A stretch of DNA of 64,000 bases from Gordonia hongkongensis (GTDB lineage: Bacteria > Actinomycetota > Actinomycetes > Mycobacteriales > Mycobacteriaceae), in contig NZ_CP095552.1 in the NCBI RefSeq assembly GCF_023078355.1, positions 3,162,001 to 3,226,000 of the forward strand, written 5' to 3'. The position numbers and the translations under genes were made by a program. Position 1 is the first letter of the stretch. Each line of letters opens with the position of its first letter. Below are positions 9,426 to 19,633 of the stretch, piece by piece. The notes under the pieces were generated by a model that was not told the origin of the DNA, did not search any database, and was given only the letters and a program-made list of their open reading frames with translations.

Positions 9426-10325
9426 TCAGCTCACCGCGCCGTTGATGACGGAGACATCGATCATGCCCTCCTCGAGGCCCCAGTTGGCCGCGATCTCTTC
9501 GTACTGTCCGTTGTCCATCAGGTACTGCACGGCCCGCTGCAGTGCGGGCGCGAGCGGTGAGCCCTTCCGCACCGGCCACCCGTACGGCGCGGAGTCGAAG
9601 ACCCCGCCAGCGGGCTTCAGACGGTCGTCGGTGCGTTTGATCGCGTAGGCCGTGACCGGTGAGTCGGCCGACATCGCGTCCACCCGACCCAGGATCAGTG
9701 CGTTGACGGCCTCGTCCTGGCTGTCGAACCGGACCTTGTCGATCGCCGGTTTCCCCGCAGCGACACACGCCGCGCTCTTGGCGGGAACCTCGTCGGTGTC
9801 CTCGTAGGTGGTGGTCTGCACCGCGACTCGGAGGCCGCAGGCGTTGTCGGGGTCGATCTCGTCGTCGTTGTCGCTCGCCTGCGCCCACTGCACGCCCGCG
9901 CTGTAGTAGGTCACGAAGTCGACCTGCTTCTCGCGCTCGAGGGTGTCGGTGAACGACGACATCCCCAGCTGGTAGGTCCCGGCCTGCACCGAGGGGATGA
10001 TGGTGTCGAACTGGGACTCCTTGTAATCGGGTACGAGTCCGAGCACCTTGCCGACGGCGTTCATCAGGTCGACGTCGTAGCCGATGATCTTTCCCGATGC
10101 GTCCTTGAACTCATTCGGCTGGTACGGGATGTTGACCCCGACGATGAGGCGTCCGGTGCGCGCGATCTCCGGTGGGACCAGCGCGGCGATCTCCGGCACC
10201 GTCGCGACGTCGACGTCGATCGGGACGACCTGACCGGCGCGCTCCCGCGCCTCGTTGTCCACGCATCCGGTCACGACGACCAGGACGGCGAGCAGGACGC
10301 CGAGCCAACGAGCCACCCGCGTCAC
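9426..10325 (-). CDS. Extracellular solute-binding lipoprotein, family 3
   Basis: The 299-residue precursor has a short signal peptide ending in the lipobox VVTGC, with the lipidated Cys at residue 21. The mature protein is an SBP_bac_3 domain (GRLIVGVNIPYQPNEF, then IIGYDVDLMNAVGKVLGL), the periplasmic-binding fold for polar amino acids. It would be anchored outside the membrane and deliver substrate to the permease and ATPase encoded directly downstream. It is the first gene of the operon. The 190 bases before it, up to the repeat at 10518, presumably hold the promoter, though I could not fix the hexamers. Confidence 0.93.
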   Translation of the reverse strand: MTRVARWLGVLLAVLVVVTGCVDNEARERAGQVVPIDVDVATVPEIAALVPPEIARTGRLIVGVNIPYQPNEFKDASGKIIGYDVDLMNAVGKVLGLVPDYKESQFDTIIPSVQAGTYQLGMSSFTDTLEREKQVDFVTYYSAGVQWAQASDNDDEIDPDNACGLRVAVQTTTYEDTDEVPAKSAACVAAGKPAIDKVRFDSQDEAVNALILGRVDAMSADSPVTAYAIKRTDDRLKPAGGVFDSAPYGWPVRKGSPLAPALQRAVQYLMDNGQYEEIAANWGLEEGMIDVSVINGAVS

Positions 10326-10517
10326 ACCACTACCCTTCGTCCGGCCGATCGCACCAACTCACTGTAGTTCGCCCGCCGCACCCCGGCTCGCCACCCACCG
10401 TTCACGCGTGTGCGCGCCCGTTTTCGGTCCTCAATCCGAGAGTCCCGCAAACCATTGCTCCCGAGACCGAAAGAACAACAAACCGCTGGTCTATGTTGTG
10501 CAAGCGATGCCCCCCTC

Positions 10518-10654
10518 TGCTCCCTGAGGTGCGAGGAGCGCTAGCGACGAGCCACGAAGGGTTGGCGACGCATCTCACCAAGACCCTTCGTGACGGCCTC
10601 CGCAAGCTCCGGCCTCCTCAGGGAGCAGTAATCGGACCCGCTCCGAGCACAACG
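10518..10654. repeat. Dispersed inverted-repeat element, copy 1
   Basis: This 137-base element fills most of the 356-base gap between 10326 and 10681. Its ends are inverted (CTCCCTGAGG at the left, CCTCAGGGAG at the right), with an inner inverted pair CACGAAGGG and CCCTTCGTG. A near-identical copy lies at 55105-55243, including the flanking CGCTCCGAGCACAACGA. No protein is encoded in it. It looks like a REP/BIME-type or small MITE-like element. It sits between the ends of two minus-strand transcription units and could act as a transcription barrier. Confidence 0.85.
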
Positions 10655-10681
10655 AATTGTTTCGTAGTCCGCTCGCAGAGC

Positions 10682-11767
10682 TCACCCCTCGACTATCCGC
10701 CGGACCACCGCGTCGGCGAACTCGGCGGTGCTCGCCTCGCCGCCCAGGTCGCGGGTCGCGGTGTGCGCGAGCGTCTCGGCAACCGCCGCGTCGATCCGGG
10801 CACCGGCCGCGACGAGGGCCGCGTCGTCGGTCATCTGCCCGTACCTCTGAAAACCCATTGCCACCGAGGCGATCATCGCGACCGGGTTCGCGATGCCGCG
10901 CCCGGCGATGTCGGGTGCGGCACCGTGCGACGCCTGCGCCATCACGCGGGACTCCGAGCTGTTGACCGAACCGGCGATGCCCAGCGAACCGGCAAGCTCG
11001 CCGGCGAGGTCGGACAGCACGTCGCCGAAGAGGTTCTCGGTGACGAGGACGTCGAAGTCCGCGGGACGCCGAACCAGCAGCGCCGCCATGGCATCGACGT
11101 GTTGCTCGGACACCTCGATCTCGGGGAACCCGGCGGCGATGTCGCGGCATGCATCCCGGAACAGGCCGGTGGTCATGCGCAGGACGTTCGCCTTGTGCAC
11201 GATGGTCAACCGCGGCTGCCGGTCGGAACCCGCACGCTCGATCGCGGCGGCGCATGCGACTCGCGCGATTCGCTCCGACGCCGCGCGTGTGACGAGCCCG
11301 ACCGCCAGTGCCACGTCGGGTGTCGGCATGAATTCGCCGCTGCCGACCGCCATGTTGCGATCGGCGTAGAAGCCCTCGGAATTCTCCCGCACGACCAGGA
11401 CGTCCATGTCCGGCCGGAGCGCCGGAACACCCGGAAATGCCCGGGCGGGACGGAGATTGGCGAACAGGTCGTACCGGGTTCGCAGGACCGCTCCCGGCGT
11501 GCGGTCCCCATGACCCGGCGGGTACGCCGCCGAGTCGTGGGGGCCGACGATCCAGAAGCCGAGCTCGTCGAGGGCCGTCAGCGTCTCCGCCGGCACCGGA
11601 TCGCCGTGCGAGGTGATCGCAGACAGCCCGAAAGGTAAGTGCTGCCAACTGATCTCGATCGATTCCGCACGAGCGGCAGCCTCGGCGATCGTCACCGCCG
11701 CCGGCACGATCTCGGGTCCGATCCCGTCCCCGACGAGGACTCCGAACTCTCTGTCCCGGTCACCCAT
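10682..11767 (-). CDS. Isocitrate/isopropylmalate dehydrogenase-family enzyme
   Basis: The 361-residue protein belongs to the beta-decarboxylating NAD(P) dehydrogenase family. GDGIGPEIVPAA is near residue 13, the substrate-loop motif VVRENSEGFYADR lies mid-protein, KANVLRMTTGLF carries the catalytic Lys, and SDLAGELAGSLGIAGS is the metal-site region. The RENSEG loop differs from a typical LeuB and is nearer isocitrate, homoisocitrate or tartrate dehydrogenases, so the substrate (an alpha-hydroxy acid) is open. The start ATG overlaps the polA stop by one base, so the two genes are probably co-transcribed, an unusual pairing. Confidence 0.85.
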   Translation of the reverse strand: MGDRDREFGVLVGDGIGPEIVPAAVTIAEAAARAESIEISWQHLPFGLSAITSHGDPVPAETLTALDELGFWIVGPHDSAAYPPGHGDRTPGAVLRTRYDLFANLRPARAFPGVPALRPDMDVLVVRENSEGFYADRNMAVGSGEFMPTPDVALAVGLVTRAASERIARVACAAAIERAGSDRQPRLTIVHKANVLRMTTGLFRDACRDIAAGFPEIEVSEQHVDAMAALLVRRPADFDVLVTENLFGDVLSDLAGELAGSLGIAGSVNSSESRVMAQASHGAAPDIAGRGIANPVAMIASVAMGFQRYGQMTDDAALVAAGARIDAAVAETLAHTATRDLGGEASTAEFADAVVRRIVEG

Positions 11768-14547
11768 CAGTGAGCTGCGTCGTCCCAGGAGCGTCCGAAC
11801 CCGACCGACACCTCCAGCGGGACGGACAAGGTGATGGCATTACCCATCTCTTCCCGGACAACGGCCTCGACGGCCTCCCGCTCACCCGAGGCGACCTCGA
11901 TCACGAGTTCGTCGTGGACCTGGAGAAGTGTTCGCGACGTGAGCCCTTCAGCTGCGAGGCGCTTGTGGACGTTGATCATCGCGACCTTGATGATGTCGGC
12001 GGCGGTGCCCTGGATGGGAGCGTTGAGCGCCATCCGTTCTGCGGCCTGCCGGCGCTGCCAGTTGTCGCTGTTCAGATCGGGCAGATACCGCCGGCGACCG
12101 AACAGTGTTGCGGTGTACTCGTTTCGGCGGGCCTCGGCGACCACGTCGTGCAGATAATCGCGCACCCCGCCGAACCGCGCGAAGTACGCCTCCATCTGCT
12201 CCTTGGCCTCGTCGCGGCTGATCTTGAGCTGGGCGGCGAGCCCGAATGCGCTGAGCCCGTAAGCGAGTCCATACGACATGGCCTTCACCCGGTGGCGCAT
12301 CTCGGTGGTGACCTCGTCGATCGGCACCCCGAAGGCCCGTGACCCGACGAAGTTGTGGAGGTCTTCCCCGGTGTTGAAGGCCTCGATGAGGCCGGCGTCC
12401 TCCGACAGGTGTGCCATGATCCGCATCTCGATCTGGCTGTAGTCGGCGGTCATGAGGCAGTCGTAGGGCACACCGGTCGCGGTGTCGGCGCCGACGATGA
12501 AGCCGCGCCTGATCTCGCGGCCCGCCTCGGTACGCACCGGGATGTTCTGCAGATTCGGTTCGGTGGACGAGAGGCGTCCCGTCGCGGCGATCGTCTGATT
12601 GAACGTCGTGTGAATACGTCCGTCGGCCGCGACCGACTTCAGCAGCCCGTCGACAGTGACCTTCAGCCGCGTCGCGTCGCGGTGCTCGAGGAGGTGTGCG
12701 AGAAAGGGATGCTCGGTCTTCTCGTACAACGACTGCAACGCGTCGGCGTCGGTGGTGTAGCCGGTCTTGGTCTTCTTCGTCTTCGGCATGTCCAGCTTGT
12801 CGAAGAGAATGGTCTGCAACTGTTTCGGCGAACCGAGGTTGATCTGTTCTCCGATGACCTCGTAGGCCGCCTCGGCCGCGGCGCGGATCCGGTCGGCGAA
12901 CATCCGCTCGAGGGCACCGAAATGATCGACGTCGACGGCGATGCCCGCGGCCTCGGCATCGGCGAGCACGAACGACAGCGGCAGTTCCATCTCGGTGAGC
13001 AGCGGTTTGGAGTCGATCCGGTCCAGTTCCGTGTCGAGCGTGTCGGCGAGTTCCTGGACCGCCCGCGCCTCGAGCATGTGCTGTTCGGCCACCCGCCCGT
13101 CCGAATCGTCGTCGAGCAACGACATCTGGCCGTCGCCCGGGCCGCCGTCGGCGCGCAGTTCACGACGCAGGTAGCGCAGCGCGAGGTCGTCGAGGTTGAA
13201 CGTCCGTTGTCCCGGTCGGACCAGGTAGGCCGCGAGCGAGGTGTCGCTGGTGACACCGTCGAGCTTCCAGCCGCGTGAGCGCAGCGCGTGTACGGCCCAC
13301 TTCGCCTCGTGAACCGCCTTCGGCGCGGACGGGTCGGCGAACCAATCCCCCAGTGCCGCCTCGTCTTCGGGATTCAGCGCGGTCACATCGACATAGGCGG
13401 AGGTCCCATCGGCGGCCGCGATCGCCACCCCGGTCGGGTCCGCCCCGACCACGACATGCGGGGCGGTGACGGCGAGACCGACGCGACCGGTGCGCGCATG
13501 CTCGGTCAGCCATCCGGCGACCTCACCGGCACCCAGGACCGCGCCGTCGAGATCGAAACCTGCTTCCGCCTCGGGTTCGACCGAACTCAACGTCGAGAAG
13601 AGACGGTCCCGCAACACCCGGAATTCCAGGTCGTCGAACAGCTGGTGGATACGGTCCCGGTCCCACCCGACCATGGCCAGGTCGTCGGGGGACGTCGGCA
13701 GCTGCATGTCCCGGACGAGTTCGGTGAGCTGTCGGTTGGTCTGTACCGACGCCAGATGAGCGCGCAATGCGTCGCCGACCTTGCCCTTGACCTCGTCGAC
13801 GTGATCGACGAGGGCCGCGAGCGACCCGTACTCGCGGATCCACTTCGAGGCGGTCTTCTCCCCGACTCCGGGGATACCCGGCAGGTTGTCGCTGGGGTCG
13901 CCGCGCAGCGCGGCGTAATCGGGGTACTGGGTGGGGGTGAGACCGTACTTCTTCTCGACCTCCTCGGGCGTGAACCGCGTGAGGTCCGACACGCCTTTGC
14001 GCGGATAGAGCACCGTGGTGGAGGCGTCGACGAGCTGCAGCGAGTCGCGGTCACCGGTGACGATCAGGACCTTGTATCCGTCCTCCCGGGCCCGCGTCGC
14101 CAAGGTCGCGATGATGTCGTCGGCCTCGTAACCCTCGATGGCCAGCACCGAGACACCCAGCGCGTCCAGGACCTCTTTGGTGAGATCGACCTGGCCGTTG
14201 AACTCGTCCGGGGATTTGGACCGCTGCGCCTTGTACTCCGGATACATCTCCGACCGGAACGTCTTGCGTGAGACGTCGAAGGCCGCGGCGATGTGCGTGG
14301 GCTCCTCATCGCGCAGCAGGTTGATCAGCATCGAGGTGAAGCCGTAGACGGCGTTGGTCGTCTGACCCGAATGGGTTTTGAAGTTCTCCGCCGGGAGCGC
14401 GAAAAACGCCCGGTACGCCAGGGAGTGCCCGTCGAGCAGCATCAACACCGGCTGCTTGGTCTTGCCCTTGGCTCCGGGTGCCGCCTTGCCCGTCGATCCG
14501 GTGGCCTTGGCTGGGGTCGTTGCCGGGGAACTCTGCGCTGGACTCAC
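11767..14547 (-). CDS. polA: DNA polymerase I
   Basis: The 926-residue protein has the full PolA architecture. The 5'-nuclease domain (about 33-310) contains LLDGHSLAYRAFFAL and a helix-hairpin-helix LPGIPGVGEKTASKWI. A 3'-5' exonuclease-like region (about 330-510) has no recognisable DxE proofreading triad, as is usual in actinobacterial PolA. The polymerase domain (about 520-926) carries motif A DYSQIEMRIMAHLS near 702, motif B MSYGLAYG, and motif C QVHDELVIEV near 877. It fills gaps and removes primers in replication and repair. A Lys/Ala-rich 30-residue leader precedes the first domain. Confidence 0.97.
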   Translation of the reverse strand: MSPAQSSPATTPAKATGSTGKAAPGAKGKTKQPVLMLLDGHSLAYRAFFALPAENFKTHSGQTTNAVYGFTSMLINLLRDEEPTHIAAAFDVSRKTFRSEMYPEYKAQRSKSPDEFNGQVDLTKEVLDALGVSVLAIEGYEADDIIATLATRAREDGYKVLIVTGDRDSLQLVDASTTVLYPRKGVSDLTRFTPEEVEKKYGLTPTQYPDYAALRGDPSDNLPGIPGVGEKTASKWIREYGSLAALVDHVDEVKGKVGDALRAHLASVQTNRQLTELVRDMQLPTSPDDLAMVGWDRDRIHQLFDDLEFRVLRDRLFSTLSSVEPEAEAGFDLDGAVLGAGEVAGWLTEHARTGRVGLAVTAPHVVVGADPTGVAIAAADGTSAYVDVTALNPEDEAALGDWFADPSAPKAVHEAKWAVHALRSRGWKLDGVTSDTSLAAYLVRPGQRTFNLDDLALRYLRRELRADGGPGDGQMSLLDDDSDGRVAEQHMLEARAVQELADTLDTELDRIDSKPLLTEMELPLSFVLADAEAAGIAVDVDHFGALERMFADRIRAAAEAAYEVIGEQINLGSPKQLQTILFDKLDMPKTKKTKTGYTTDADALQSLYEKTEHPFLAHLLEHRDATRLKVTVDGLLKSVAADGRIHTTFNQTIAATGRLSSTEPNLQNIPVRTEAGREIRRGFIVGADTATGVPYDCLMTADYSQIEMRIMAHLSEDAGLIEAFNTGEDLHNFVGSRAFGVPIDEVTTEMRHRVKAMSYGLAYGLSAFGLAAQLKISRDEAKEQMEAYFARFGGVRDYLHDVVAEARRNEYTATLFGRRRYLPDLNSDNWQRRQAAERMALNAPIQGTAADIIKVAMINVHKRLAAEGLTSRTLLQVHDELVIEVASGEREAVEAVVREEMGNAITLSVPLEVSVGFGRSWDDAAH

Positions 14548-14607
14548 AATCGCCGAGTCTAGTGACCGCCCCCGACACAGCCTGCCGGACTCCTCACACT
14601 CGGCCGC

Positions 14608-15180
14608 TCACGGGAGGGGCCGGTACATGGACCACACCTTGGGGCCGTCGAGCGGCAGTTCGAACTCCTCGGTCACGCTGAACCCGAAACGCTCGTAGAG
14701 GGGCACGTTGCGGACGTTCGAGCACTCGAGATAGGCGGGTCCGTCGATCTGCTCGAGTCGATGCCCCAGGAGAGACGTGCCCACCCCGACCCCGTGCACC
14801 GGCGCCCCGATCTGACCGAGGTACCAGTGCGGCTCCTTGGGACGTCGTTTGCCGAACTCCTCCTCGAGCTTCATCCCGCGGCTCATCCGCGAGCCCATCG
14901 CCCGGAAGAAGCCGACCATCGACACCATCTGCGACAGGGCCGAGACCTTGTGGCCCGGGGGATCCCAGGCGGCGGCACCGACCGGTTGCCCGTCACGCAT
15001 CGCGAGATCGAGCGTCGAATTCGGGCCGTGGCTGTACTTGAGCAGGGTGCGGAACATGATGAGGTGCCGCGCCGTGTCGGGCTGCATCCAGACCGTCACC
15101 GGGTCGTCGGCGAAGGCCTGCGCCAGGAGCGATGCGGCGAGTTCGACGTCTGAGGTGGTGGACACGCTGACCGGGACCAT
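14608..15180 (-). CDS. GNAT-family N-acetyltransferase
   Basis: The 190-residue protein has the GNAT fold signals. The acetyl-CoA loop GVGVGTSLLGHRLEQI is near residue 135, preceded by the strand HWYLGQIGAPV and followed by YLECSNVRNVPLYERFGF, the beta6-beta7 region typical of the family. The start ATG at 15180 is chosen over an in-frame start 13 codons upstream because MVPVSVSTTSDVEL fits a GNAT N-terminus. The substrate is unknown. It lies upstream of polA in the same orientation, 60 bases away. Confidence 0.88.
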   Translation of the reverse strand: MVPVSVSTTSDVELAASLLAQAFADDPVTVWMQPDTARHLIMFRTLLKYSHGPNSTLDLAMRDGQPVGAAAWDPPGHKVSALSQMVSMVGFFRAMGSRMSRGMKLEEEFGKRRPKEPHWYLGQIGAPVHGVGVGTSLLGHRLEQIDGPAYLECSNVRNVPLYERFGFSVTEEFELPLDGPKVWSMYRPLP

Positions 15181-15419
15181 CGGACCAGCGTACGACCCGG
15201 ATCGGGTCTCCGACAGCACATCGCGACTTCCCGACTGGGCAGCGTCGAGGAGAAGTTACCTCCGGGAAACGTCGTTGTCGCCACGTGGTGACGACGCTGG
15301 CGCTAATGTCCCGCAGGGTGACATCGCAACGCGCCGGCACCGCGCCGCAGACGCCGCCACGATGCGCTCTCGACGACCGTCCCGATCGCGAGAGCCATCC
15401 GCCTGGCCACCTTCCACCG

Positions 15420-16694
15420 ATGCGCCGGTCGGCGATCGCGATGCTGGTGTTTCTCGCCGCGTCGATGCTGTTCGGGCTGTTCGGCGCCTCCCCGGCCGCG
15501 GCCGCGCCCGGCGACTCGGTCCGCGTCTTCGGCGTGCTGCGCAACGGTACGGACAAGGTCGCCGGCGTCGAACTCGAGGCCAAGGACGCATCCGGAACCG
15601 TTGTCGGCACCGCGACCTCGTCGGCCACGGGTGCGTGGTCCATCAACGTGCCACCCGGCCAGTACACGATCGTCATCAACACCGACTCACTCCCCGACGG
15701 CGTCGAGGTCCAGAAGGCGGAGCTGCCCGTCGACGTCAGTGGGGGCACCGCGCGACCGGTCATCTTCTCCTTCGGCGACGTCCGCACCGGCACCGAGGTG
15801 TCGGCGGTCTCCGAGCTGACACGGCTGGCCATCGACGGCATACGGTTCGGCCTGATCATCGCGATCACCGGCGTCGGTCTCAGCCTCATCTTCGGCACGA
15901 CCGGGCTGACGAACTTCGCGCACGGCGAGTTGGTGACACTCGGCGCGGTGATCGCATGGGTGATCAACGTCAAGCTCGGCGTCCAGCTGATCCCGGCGAC
16001 GATCCTGGCGGTGATCGTCGGGATCGGTATCGGCATCCTCAACGAGCTCGGTCTGTGGAGACCGTTGCGAAGACGACGAACCGGGCTGATCGCCATGCTC
16101 GTCGTGTCGATCGGCCTGTCGCTGGTGCTGCGCTACCTGATCCTGATCTTCTTCTCCGATCGCGCCGAACCGTTCGACGACTATCAGGCGCAGACCCAGA
16201 TCGGCTCGGGCCCCTTCGCGATCACACCGGTCAACCTGGCCTGCATCATTATCAGTATCGTGGTCCTACTCGGCGTCGCACTGCTGTTGCAGCGCACCAG
16301 GATCGGCAAGGCCATGCGAGCGGTCGCCGACAACAAGGACCTCGCCGAGTCGTCGGGTATCGACGTCGACCGGGTCATCCTGTTCGTGTGGGCACTGGCC
16401 GGCGGTCTGGCGACGCTCGGCGGCGTGATGTTCGCGCTCTCCGAGCTCGGCGGCCGGGTGCAGTGGGAGATGGGCTTCAAACTGCTCCTGCTGATGTTCG
16501 CCGGCATCACACTCGGCGGTCTCGGCACGGCCTACGGCGCACTGCTCGGGTGTGTCATCGTCGGTCTGCTCGTCCAGTTGTCGACCTACATCCTCAGTCC
16601 GGACCTGAAATACATCGGCGGGCTGCTGATCCTGATCATCATCCTGACCATCCGGCCCCAGGGCATTCTCGGATCTCGAGCGAGGATCGGCTGA
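15420..16694 (+). CDS. livH: Branched-chain amino-acid ABC permease LivH with signal peptide and extracytoplasmic beta domain
   Basis: The 424-residue protein begins with a classical signal peptide (MRRSAIAMLVFLAASMLFG, cleavage probably in PAAAAPG). A beta-rich domain of about 85 residues follows that resembles a carboxypeptidase-regulatory or Ig-like module (VFGVLRNGTDKVAGVELEAK, GAWSINVPPGQYTIVINT). From about residue 130 comes a standard LivH permease with GLSLIFGTTGLTNFAHGEL and the ATPase-contact loop AMRAVADNKDLAESSGID. Ordinary LivH proteins lack the first 125 residues. ATG 15420 is chosen because an in-frame start 45 codons earlier would bury the signal peptide. It is first in livHMGF. 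Confidence 0.93.
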   Translation: MRRSAIAMLVFLAASMLFGLFGASPAAAAPGDSVRVFGVLRNGTDKVAGVELEAKDASGTVVGTATSSATGAWSINVPPGQYTIVINTDSLPDGVEVQKAELPVDVSGGTARPVIFSFGDVRTGTEVSAVSELTRLAIDGIRFGLIIAITGVGLSLIFGTTGLTNFAHGELVTLGAVIAWVINVKLGVQLIPATILAVIVGIGIGILNELGLWRPLRRRRTGLIAMLVVSIGLSLVLRYLILIFFSDRAEPFDDYQAQTQIGSGPFAITPVNLACIIISIVVLLGVALLLQRTRIGKAMRAVADNKDLAESSGIDVDRVILFVWALAGGLATLGGVMFALSELGGRVQWEMGFKLLLLMFAGITLGGLGTAYGALLGCVIVGLLVQLSTYILSPDLKYIGGLLILIIILTIRPQGILGSRARIG

Positions 16695-16697
16695 CCC

Positions 16698-17679
16698 ATG
16701 GACATCATCTCAGCGCTCCAGATCGCGATCGCCCAGCTGATCGGCCCGTCGGCGATCTTCTACGCCCTGCTGGCCATCGGCCTGAACCTGCACTTCGGCT
16801 ACGCCGGCCTGCTCAACTTCGGCCAGATCGCCTTCGCACTGCTCGGCGGATACGGCGTCGGCATCATGGCGGTGAACTACGACCAGCCGTTGTGGCTCGG
16901 CGCCCTCATCGGCATCGCCGCGGCCGGGATGCTGGCCGTGGTGCTCGGCCTGCCGACCCTGCGTCTGCGCGCGGACTATCTGGCGATCGTCACCATCGCC
17001 GCATCGGAGATCCTGCGTCTGGTCTTCCGTTCGACGTCGACCGACGATTTCACCCGCTCCACCAACGGCATCTACGGATACGCGGGCAGCTTCTTCTCCA
17101 TCAGCCCGTTCGACAACGGCAAGCAGTACTCGTTCCTCGGGGTCAAGTTCCTCGGCGGCGACCTGTGGTCGATGGTGGTCGGCTGGATCGTCGTCGGCCT
17201 GCTGTGTGTGATGGTGTATCTGCTGGTCCGCAGTCCGTGGGGCCGCGTCCTCAAGGCGGTGCGCGAGGACGAGGACGCCGCCCGCTCGCTGGGTAAGAAC
17301 GCCTACTTCTACAAGATGCAGGCCCTGGTACTCGGCGGTTGCATCGGCGGCCTCGCGGGTGTCTTCAATGCCTTTGCGACGCAGTCGATCAATCCCGACT
17401 TCTACTCGACCGCACAGACGTTCTTCGCCTACGGCGCGCTGATCCTCGGCGGGGCGGCGACGGTGTTCGGTCCGGTGCTCGGTGCCATGTTGTTCTGGTT
17501 CCTCCTCGCCGTGCCCGACGCACTGCTGCGGCAGGCCACGTCCGGCGACGACCCGCTGTTGAATCTGTCCGCGCAGCAGGTCGGCGCATTCCGCTACGTT
17601 CTGCTCGGTCTGGCGATCATCCTGATGATGGTGTTCAGACCGCAGGGCCTGCTCGGGAACAAGAGGGAGGTGCAGCTCG

Positions 17680-17687
<8 letters not shown>
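16698..17687 (+). CDS. livM: Branched-chain amino-acid ABC permease LivM
   Basis: The 329-residue multi-spanning membrane protein has the LivM signature GLNLHFGYAGLLNFGQIAFALLGG near its N-terminus, VLGLPTLRLRADYLAIVTIA, and the cytoplasmic coupling loop VREDEDAARSLGKNAYFYKM. The end HPQG-type motif VFRPQGLLG is also typical. It pairs with LivH to form the membrane channel of a hydrophobic amino-acid (or short amide/urea) importer. It starts 3 bases after livH and overlaps livG by 8 bases. Confidence 0.95.
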
Positions 17688-18728
<1,041 letters not shown>

Positions 18729-18732
<4 letters not shown>

Positions 18733-19541
18733 GCACCGACCCCGGTCCCGGACAGCTGACGCCCGCGCAACTCGCGGCCACCGCCGAGGAGCACCGCAAG
18801 CTGGCCGGCGACGCCCTGATGCGGGCCGACGACATCACCGCCGGCTACCTGCCCGGCATCAACATCCTCGAGGAATGCAACTTCTACCTCGGTGACGGGG
18901 AGATCGTCGGGATCATCGGCCCCAACGGTGCCGGGAAGTCGACGCTGTTGAAGACCCTGTTCGGACTGATCCCGGTGCGCAAGGGTTCGGTGACCCTCCG
19001 TGGCGACGACATCACCTCGGCAAAGGCCCATGTTCTCGTCGACAAGGGTGTCGGTTACGTCCCGCAGACACAGAATGTGTTCTCCGCGTTGACGATCGAG
19101 GAGAATCTCGAGATGGGCGTCTATCTGCGGCCCAAGACCTTCGCCAAGCGATTCGACTTCGTGTCCGAACTCTTCCCGCTGCTCTCGGAACGGCGAAAGA
19201 TCAAGGCGGGTGCGCTGTCCGGCGGCGAACGGCAGATGGTCGCGATGGGCCGTGCGCTGATGATGGACCCGGCGGTACTGCTGCTCGACGAGCCGTCGGC
19301 CGGTCTGTCCCCGATGTTCCAGGACGAGGTGTTCATCCGCTGCAAGGCCATCAACGCGACCGGCGTCTCGATCATCATGGTCGAGCAGAACGCCCGGCGG
19401 TGCCTGCAGATCTGCGACCGCGGGTATGTCCTCGACCAGGGCCGCAACGCCTATACGGACACCGGCCGCAACCTGGCCACCGACCCCAAGATCATCGAGC
19501 TCTACCTCGGCACGCTCGCGGGCAGCTCCGAGAAGAACTGA
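18729..19541 (+). CDS. livF: Branched-chain amino-acid ABC ATPase LivF
   Basis: The 270-residue ATPase has Walker A GPNGAGKSTLLKTL near residue 64, GYVPQTQNVFSALTIEENLEMG, signature LSGGERQMVAMGRALM near 163, Walker B LLLDEPSAGLSP, and IIMVEQNARRCLQICDRGYV, the LivF form of the switch region. The ATG at 18729 overlaps the livG stop by four bases. The reading frame is open further upstream but that part is antisense-like sequence within livG. A bidirectional hairpin terminator follows. Confidence 0.95.
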
Positions 19542-19587
19542 GGTCATAGGCCCGTCCCGACGGCACTTCCCCCGCCGACCGCACCGA

Positions 19588-19623
19588 CGACGAGACCCCC
19601 GGCCGAAGCCGGGGGTCTCGTCG
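19588..19623. terminator. Bidirectional terminator between livF and the liv binding protein
   Basis: A 16-bp GC-rich stem (19588-19603 with 19608-19623) closes on a CGAA tetraloop. It sits between the convergent ends of livF (plus) and the binding-protein gene (minus), 10 bases before the latter's stop codon, and can serve both transcripts. Confidence 0.85.
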
Positions 19624-19633
19624 TGTGCGGGTC

